Shown here: positions 20,967 through 26,806 of the stretch, piece after piece
How the letters are laid out: each line of letters begins with the position of its first letter
How positions within the stretch are numbered: position 1 is the stretch's first letter
Program-made: the position numbers and the translations under genes
Notes under the pieces: model-generated
Database searches by the model: none
What the model saw: the letters and a program-made list of their open reading frames with translations, nothing else
Told to the model about the DNA's origin: nothing
Source: Perkinsus marinus ATCC 50983
Lineage: Eukaryota > Perkinsozoa > Perkinsida > Perkinsidae
Length of the DNA: 26,806 bases
Direction: 5' to 3'
NCBI RefSeq assembly: GCF_000006405.1
Contig: NW_003213971.1
Location: 17,680-44,485 of the forward strand

Positions 20967-22317
20967 CTATTGAGCTGAAACAACGGTGTGAATTTGAATT
21001 CCCAAGAGCTCTCTTGCCTTGCTGAGCATATCCTTCATACTGCGGTCTAGTAGTGGCAGTAACTCCTCCAGATCAAACCCCGCCAGGCTAATCAGTTTAC
21101 AGTTGTCTACCAATGCGAGGAGATCTGAGCAATTATGAGCACACAGTCAGGGTTCTCTGGTTGAAGTCTAGATCTATGCATTCGGGGTTAGTCTAATCTA
21201 ATTACACATACAAAACATTACAAAGCTGAAAACCGAGCGATGTGAATAGATAGCAGAAAGAATATAACGGTAAGAAACCATGCATAGGCGATTTCTGATA
21301 AAGCCCGGCTGGCAGACCGACAACCCTGTGATTTTCCGAATGAACAACTTGTTTATTCGATCACCACTCAAATTCCACAACAATGCCTGAGCTCGCTCGA
21401 CAGCACATGGGTTGAAATATATATATGCAAAATACCCCATCCCAATTGACTTGCCACCCTTATTGCCCTAGCTATAGTTACCGCCTCGTCTCCACCCTTA
21501 TTACCTTCAGTGCTTGCCCCTTATCCAATACAGCCTTGTTCTGCTTCTCGCCATCATTTACAGAATGCCTATCCCAACCACATGCTCATCTCCATCTGCA
21601 AGTAGATTATGCACTGGTGACATCATTCACAGGGGCATCGGGATCAGACTGGGGTGATGAGGTTCTCGGCAGCGACGACGGCTGAGCCTGACAAAGAACG
21701 AATCTTCACCAACCTCCCCCAGTGTCGAGAATCAATACACTGAGACGCCTCAATAAGTACTTTCTCGCTCTGGATAGCGTAAACTCTGGAATGTAGCGGC
21801 GAAAAATCAGGTGCCATTTTCCCTCCTCAGCCCAGCCCCCGGCCACCTGTGCAACGCTCCGGCGCCAAGGTACTCCAGAATGACTGTGATTCCTCCCCCA
21901 TTCTAACTACACAGTTAGAAGTCGTCAATCCATCTGCTACTACTTTTCCGAATTCCCTCATACTACTAGCGTGAGAGCCCGCCTTCCCTGACTTCTGTTG
22001 GTAAGGCCAGGATAGCGTAACGATCGCGACCAACCCCAGCCACCAGCTCCCACCAATGCTATAAATCCTACTCTCCTCCGGTATAGCAGTTCCTCCCATT
22101 CCACCATCGAGGTATAAGCAAGCAGTTCGGGGGCAGTCGGTGCGGCCTGCAAACGTCGTCATCGTGTCATCTACGTCACTTGATCCACAATCAGTTGACA
22201 TGTAATCGAATTCGACTACTAATTCAGTCCGATCCAGTCCTAGCGTCGACGGCACAGTCCAGCACTTTCATATTCCATACATCTCACGGCCAACGTCTCC
22301 ACACACATCGAGTTCAT
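20967..22317 (-). CDS. Gene W, unidentified multi-exon protein
   Basis: I do not recognise this gene. Protein-like exons on the minus strand are, from upstream: 22317 on (MNSMCVETLAVRCMEYESAG), about 22160-22080 (PELLAYTSMVEWEELLYRR or an overlapping frame rich in DCGSSDVDD), about 21820-21720 (FSPLHSRVYAIQSEKVLIEA), about 21700-21630 (PRTSSPQSDPDAPVND), about 21560-21510 (GEKQNKAVLDKGQALK), about 21410-21370 (CAVERAQALLWNLSG), 21330-21290 (SVCQPGFIRNRLCM) and a last exon of about 21122-20967 (DNCKLISLAGFDLEELLPLL, then KDMLSKARELLGIQ, TAG). The C-terminus looks helical. GT-AG introns of 40-50 nt can be seen between several exons, but not every junction is resolved. It lies head-to-tail between the PGE synthase-like gene and the PIP kinase, 175 bp before the latter's ATG. 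A family A relic falls in its middle. Confidence 0.52.
21820..21960 (-). repeat. Diverged family A relic within gene W
   Basis: On the minus strand ATGAGGGAATTCGGAAAAGT aligns with CTGAGGGAATTTGGGAAAAT of the 14098 copy. Both translate similarly (REFGKVVAD versus REFGKIVAD). A GGCTGAGGAGGG motif about 110 bp further on may be the decayed 3' module. The match is shorter and weaker than for the intronic copies. Confidence 0.45.
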
Positions 22318-22551
22318 ACACCGTAAACTACCATTCCCATCCGCTCCAGCCGTTAAGGTCAATTGTACTAAGGATACCAAGGATACCATGAATACCATGG
22401 AGTTTCCTAGATACCGAATGAACTATTCAGCGACCCCCGTACTCTCAGAAATCAGAAGCTCGTCAGTTTCAGAAACGACGCATGACAAACACTAACCATC
22501 AGATAGTCTAACTGACGGGGAGCGTCTAACACCAAACATGCCATAACATAC

Positions 22552-25413
22552 TCACGCGGCCACCACAGCGCTGGTAGAAGGGCCTCGTGGTACGACAGTG
22601 TCAGCCATGGAGGGGCCCACAAGCTCCTTCATGCGGTCGTACCTACCCACGAACTGCGTCATCACCAACATTCGGAACACATCTCACCATCCTTTGATCT
22701 TCGTGTTTTCCCAAAGGAGCCGCTCAGTCGTAAACCCTTCCACGGATCTCAATACTCCATAGACGTTAAAGTCAGCTTTGCAAGGAGATTTTCCGCCAAG
22801 GAAGCTGATAAAGTCTCAATGGCGTCTTGCAGAGCCTCGCCCAAATACTACCTGTTGTCGCCCATCTGATCCACCATCATATCGACTGCCTCGTATAACG
22901 CTTCTCGTTCTTCTCCCTTAGGAACATGATACTTCTTCCTCCTAGCTCCCGATACCATCATCATCACAAAAGTGCCACTCCAGTATACTGCCATCTTCGA
23001 GATGTATCCAAACTCCTTGTGCGTGAGAAGGTAGTCGAACGTCTCCATAGATTCCTTCAGATTCCTATATATATTAATTACAATTAGTTGTACCTGGGCC
23101 GCAAAAGCAGTGTCAAATGTGTCGCTATCTGGAAATACTACCAAACACTGATCAGCCCAACGGACCCATTGCTCCTCTACACTGAGTTCATCACCATCCG
23201 AGGTATCTACTCTTGCACCTACTATCAACGATGAAAGCGACCACCGTCCTCACTTGGCCCGGTCGAGTCTTTCGTGGTGGGCATTACTGCTTCTGGCCCC
23301 GTCATGAACTTGGTAACTGAGAAATGAATCTTAGAAGCCTGAGCCGACGAACAGTGAATATTAGTGCGAATTTCTATAAGGATACTACACACATTTCCAT
23401 TCGAAAGATTTTGTCCCCCAGAAAGGTCCATGGAAGTCAGCGCCGTAACTGAGCCCTGACGTCCTATGAATGTCCCGTCTTCAGTCTCTCTAGAGTTTGA
23501 TAAAATCAACACTTACATAATACCATCGCTGACATCCACACTCTCAAACTCAAAGTAGCCCTCAATGAGATGGGTAAATGCTTTCCACACATTTATTAAG
23601 CTATAGAGGTCAATCGCCGAGACACCATCGAAGTTCTTGTTGCAAAAGTAGATCCGCTCTCCCTGTAGCTTCTTAACTTCTTCTTTAGTAACCACAGCAA
23701 ACAATGGGCAAATAGTATCCTCAAGGGGAGTCACAAAAGGATTCGTCGTTTCAACCGTGTCACATGCGTCACGTGCTGAGGTCTTTCATCCTCAGTTGGG
23801 ACCGACCGAATCCACTAAGGTCTCATACACTGCGTCTACTTCATTGAGAAATATCGTTCCTTTCTTTCAGACCCTCAGGGAAGAAAAATCTGGGGTCAAA
23901 GCTCACGACCGACCACAGTTAGATCAATAGCGACCTCGAGTCTGACTCCACTCTCGCGGAACATCGTCAGTCCCAACGGGAGTCTGTGAATCAAACAATA
24001 CTCCTCATGGCTCTAGTAGGCTGAAGGGGAGCCCACGTCACTCACTTAAATGCAGGCACGGGATGTTGTAATACATTTATCAGCATGATGTCCGCATAGA
24101 TTATCAACAAATCGCAGACAAGAACATAAGATCGTACTCAGATCGTGCAAGGGATCACACGACTGATAGAACTCGTGAGCCGGAGATAAATGTCTAACGT
24201 GACACCTGCAAGCCGAATAGCCTGTCGCTGGGATGTCTAGTGGCGAATGACCTCGGACTGCGAGACTCACAGCCTGCGGCATAATACACCGTCTGCTTGA
24301 AGCTGCGGCAACTTAGCTGCCACGACGAAAGAAACAAAAAAGCTGCGACAGATAGCCTCTGTGTGATTCACACCGTAGATCGCTGGAATTTTATCGCACG
24401 GTGTGATCGGTGCCAAACTGACCTGGAGGTTCTATAGCGAATTATGATCAGGTCAGAGAATACTTGCTCAGGGAGATTTCCGGAAGTACTTTCACAACGC
24501 ATCAAACGCCGAGTCGCATATCTTTCGTCAGTGATGATTTGTCGTCGAGAATAACGGGCATTTTGCACTAATGACAGCGGCGCTGTCACAGCGCGACAGT
24601 AGTATCTCAGTTATCCTGAGATCTCACAGAGGTGCGGGAAAAGACTGGGCAATTTTATGGAATAGAAAACCACGACCATACTACGTGTAGTAGGCTCCGG
24701 CGCTCCCACTCTCTCCTTCCCCTCACTCGGGTGGCTAGTAGTGCCCATTGCCTCACTCACAGCAGCGACGATATCTAATAAGTGGACCTTGAAGGGATGT
24801 GACAGCAGCCGGATGCGGTTACCAGAAGAATTCCGCATCTGTACCATCCGTCCACTACATTCAAAGGTAACCAAAGGCACCTGAGCATGAACCCAATTCA
24901 CTCGTGCAAAAACATGCCGAGTCTAACTTTCTTATAATCAGGAGCGAAGCTCTTAGTCTCGGCCTTGGTCAAAGGATGCACTTCAACCAGTTTGTAGGGT
25001 AGCCGATGGTAGTCTAGTACACCACGAACCTGTGTGGTCCGACTGATGACCACATGCTTCTACACACCAACCTTGCGGCAAAACGGGCAGCTCTCATACT
25101 GGTAAACGGCAATCCGCACGACTCCGCTCTTCAAATCGAATTCCTCCGGCAGCTTGTCGACAACCGGTACAGTACCGGTCGACTCCTTGACGACTTTACC
25201 CTCCTCACAGTGTGTACTCTCGTAAGCCCGAGCGAAGGGCTGTTACAGCATGAGGATAGTACACAAGCCGTGATGAGACAGTACCTTATCATGCTGCCAT
25301 TTCCACATTGAGAAAGCTAGCACAGCGAATCCAGCCGCCATCGCCATGCTCTTCTGATCGTCGGTCATATTCGATACTTTCACCTTCCAGGACCTGATAG
25401 ATAGTATGCTCAT
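22552..25413 (-). CDS. Prostaglandin E synthase 2-like protein (thioredoxin-fold plus GST C-terminal domain)
   Basis: This is a membrane-anchored glutaredoxin/GST-like protein. Resolved exons are 25413-25285, 25200-25072, 25029-24928, 24880-24823, 24774 to about 24690, then 23209-23142, 23093-22852, 22804-22688 and 22642-22552 (TGA). Features in order are an N-terminal hydrophobic helix (SMAMAAGFAVLAFSMWKW), QYESCPFCRK with the CxxC active site, VLDYHRLPYKLVEVHPLT, VPLVTFE, SSDIVAAVSEAM, then EEQWVRWADQCL, INIYRNLKESMETFDYLL, FLGGKSPCKADFNVYGVLR and a final KGWYDRMKELVG. These match the order in PTGES2. Introns are 42-48 nt, except 84 nt after the first exon and the unresolved middle. The interval 24690-23210 contains extra coding-like blocks not expected in the family (listed separately). 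The ATG at 25413 could be replaced by one at 25368. Enzymatic activity as a prostaglandin synthase is not implied. Confidence 0.85.
23210..23742 (-). CDS. Unassigned coding block inside the PGE synthase 2-like gene
   Basis: Three minus-strand segments chain in phase. The first, about 23742-23515, includes ICPLFAVVTKEEVKKLQGER, IYFCNKNFDG and WKAFTHLIEGYFEFESVDV. A 53-nt intron (GTAAGT to CATAG) leads to GADFHGPFWGTKSFEWKC. A 52-nt intron then leads to ASKIHFSVTKFMTGPEAVMP. This last segment splices in phase (44-nt intron) into the exon at 23209 that starts the GST C-terminal domain. I do not recognise the domain. The first part weakly recalls a YHS metal-binding module but lacks its later cysteine. 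It is either a large insertion in the enzyme or the 3' part of a separate gene fused to it. Confidence 0.5.
23743..24690. other. Unresolved interior of the PGE synthase 2-like gene
   Basis: Protein-like fragments on the minus strand include KMPVILDDKSSLTKDMR near 24560 and LPEISLSKYSL near 24480. They could not be chained with agreeing phases. The interval may contain further exons, long introns or a nested gene. Confidence 0.35.
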
Positions 25414-25808
25414 CCGAGTGCTTCCGAAAACTAGTTTGCAGGGCAAGGGCTTTTTTATTCGTCAGATCCTAGGACAAAACATCACAAGAGCGCGCTATTC
25501 ACGCTAACCTCCTTACCTGCCCGGCCTCTGGTTTCCCTGAGTCGAAGACATGGCTCGCAGTGCGAAGCATGCACCGCGGGCAACTTGCACAGAAGGAAGG
25601 GATGATGACACACGGCGGAGCGGCAACATTTGTTATCAAGCGACTAAAAGTGTTGTCAACGAAACAAGTTGTTACCGAACGATTCTCTTCTATGACGAAA
25701 GTCCCATCGATCAGGCGCAGACTGAGACCGAACAACCTGTAGTTCTAGACAGCATCCTAGACAACACAATATCATTCAAGGGGTATACAACACATTGAAC
25801 TTCATGGA
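25414..25808. other. Spacer between the secreted-protein gene and the PGE synthase 2-like gene
   Basis: A short minus-strand frame MSSTQGNQRPGR ends at a good donor (GTAAGG) near 25510 and could be an upstream coding or untranslated exon. Its phase does not join the next exon without a stop. Otherwise nothing is recognised here. Confidence 0.4.
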
Positions 25809-26370
25809 TCATCTGCTCAAGCTAGACCGGGGCATGCATCCCAATGGGGTACCCTTCTCCTGAGCAAGTTCACCCTGGGCCGACGGGCACCTTCGTCTCC
25901 CCTCGGGTTTGCTCTCTTCCTCTGGAGTACACACGCACATCCAGTGATAGTCTTCACCTCCAGCCATAAGTGGAACCACGCCCTAACACAAGATGATTCA
26001 CAAGACCCATTACAGCTTTACGGAAGCCCACCTGTTTTCGTAACGCCTCTGCCTCCAAAAGATTCAGTGCTCCCCCAGCAGCGCCACGGAGCTATGTGAA
26101 AAAAGGCAATCCACACATGACTCGATCTCGTCTTCCAACCTACCTGGGGCGGCATAAAGGAAACTGCCGCACCACCCAACGACTTGAAGTCCACGAACTG
26201 CAGCAGAGACGATGCACCCTTTTGCCCCACGTCGATCTCTGCGAAACACATGCATCCAACCACAGTATGAACAACCAACCTGAACGTTCCTCTCGACCCT
26301 CTCTGACAGCACGACTGAATCCCAAGATAATCACCAGAATGACGCAAAAATACTTCGCTCCGCCAACCAT
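25809..26370 (-). CDS. Putative small secreted protein, four exons, 139 aa
   Basis: I do not recognise this protein. Exons 26370-26280, 26238-26144, 26091-26032 and 25982-25809 total 420 nt with consistent phases and a TGA stop. Introns are 41, 52 and 49 nt. The start MVGGAKYFCVILVIILGFSR has a basic residue, a hydrophobic core and a plausible cleavage region, as in a signal peptide. The middle is SSLLQFVDFKSLGGAAV, then LRGAAGGALNLLEAEALRKQ. The C-terminal third contains five cysteines by my reading (WMCVC, RRCPS, LGCMP and neighbours) and a charged EEESKPEGRR stretch. Secretion is inferred only from the N-terminus. Confidence 0.6.
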
Positions 26371-26806
26371 TTTATCCAAAAAAAAATAATAGCTTCCCCA
26401 ATACTTGGATATTGATGCACAACACAACTCCTTGAACTATTGAACTGCAAACACTCAACGAGAACTTGGGATCACCGTCATCACTACAACGCCATAGAAC
26501 GAAGTCGCTCATACAATGTCAGTCAATGCCCATACGATTTTCAACCGAGAAGGGCTTCTTCACGAATGTCACTAAACTATGACCGACGAGTAGCAGTAAC
26601 AACAGCGTTGAGTTTTCACTCGAAGCATTCACCATCACCATAACGATGGCTGTGTAAGTATATTATCATGTTACGAATACGAACCTTGGCGGCCCAGTAC
26701 GTCTAGAGAGGACGCAGAGCACTCATATACATTACAGTAGCACGAAGAGAAAATCGACACCAGATTCCCGTTGGGAGAAGAATCATCGACAATGGGAAGG
26801 CAAAAA
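26371..26806. other. Right-end region, one weak short ORF
   Basis: A 40-codon minus frame (26641-26519) begins MVMVNASSENSTLLLLLLVG, which is signal-like, but it has no splice partner. The rest shows no supported exon. A small perfect-looking donor (GTAAGTAT) on the plus strand at 26654 has no clear exon before it. Confidence 0.35.

Noticed and set aside
23513..23742. Separate YHS-domain protein
   Set aside because: The CPLF...YFC spacing is suggestive, but the second cysteine of the C-x-x-x-C type pattern is missing and the segment chains in phase into the GST domain, so I did not name it as YHS.
26018..26347. Alternative minus-strand frames of 82-109 aa in the right end
   Set aside because: They are shadows and read-through of the four-exon secreted-protein gene, whose spliced frame closes with consistent phase.

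Overview
This is a eukaryotic nuclear contig, probably from a protist. The proteins are split into many short exons joined by GT-AG introns, most of them 39-55 nt long, so single open frames understate the gene content. I rebuilt genes by hand by chaining exons whose splice phases agree. Several chains close exactly in frame with full family motifs. An N-terminally acylated protein with alveolate-like features, a ciliary coiled-coil protein, a PHO80/P-type cyclin and the very compact introns point to an alveolate, possibly Perkinsus-like. That placement is inference.

Layout. Plus strand, left third: gene X (exons near 359-1017, unidentified), uracil phosphoribosyltransferase (1047-2421, 244 aa), gene Y (about 2549-3226, unidentified), gene Z carrying a 30/33-bp in-frame minisatellite (3241-4390 or beyond), a CCDC112-like ciliary coiled-coil gene (4457-7910), and two tRNA-Ser(UGA) genes (8149, 8621). 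Minus strand: a choline transporter-like (SLC44) gene (11575-8961), a 2.1-kb low-complexity gap, and a PHO80/P-type cyclin (15369-13687). Plus strand again: a decayed pepsin-like fragment (about 15526-15864) and an acylated 272-aa protein (16627-17740). Minus strand to the right end: a phosphatidylinositol phosphate kinase (20791-18149, 559 aa), unidentified gene W (about 22317-20967), a prostaglandin E synthase 2-like thioredoxin/GST gene (25413-22552) with an unexplained coding block in its middle, and a small putative secreted protein (26370-25809).

The most interesting signal is two families of short dispersed repeats lying mainly inside introns. Family A (about 140-170 bp, ends GTGTTGG/CCAACAC) occupies the unusually long introns of UPRT and the cyclin, in sense orientation. 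Family B (about 95-135 bp, terminal inverted repeat TGGAGTTTCAC) coincides almost base for base with an intron in gene Y and recurs inverted in an intron of the CCDC112-like gene. Both look like introner-type mobile elements.

The genes do not form one pathway. They are ordinary housekeeping, signalling, transport and ciliary genes in a densely packed genome. Some same-strand neighbours are only 14-29 nt apart, which would suit trans-splicing or polycistronic transcription.
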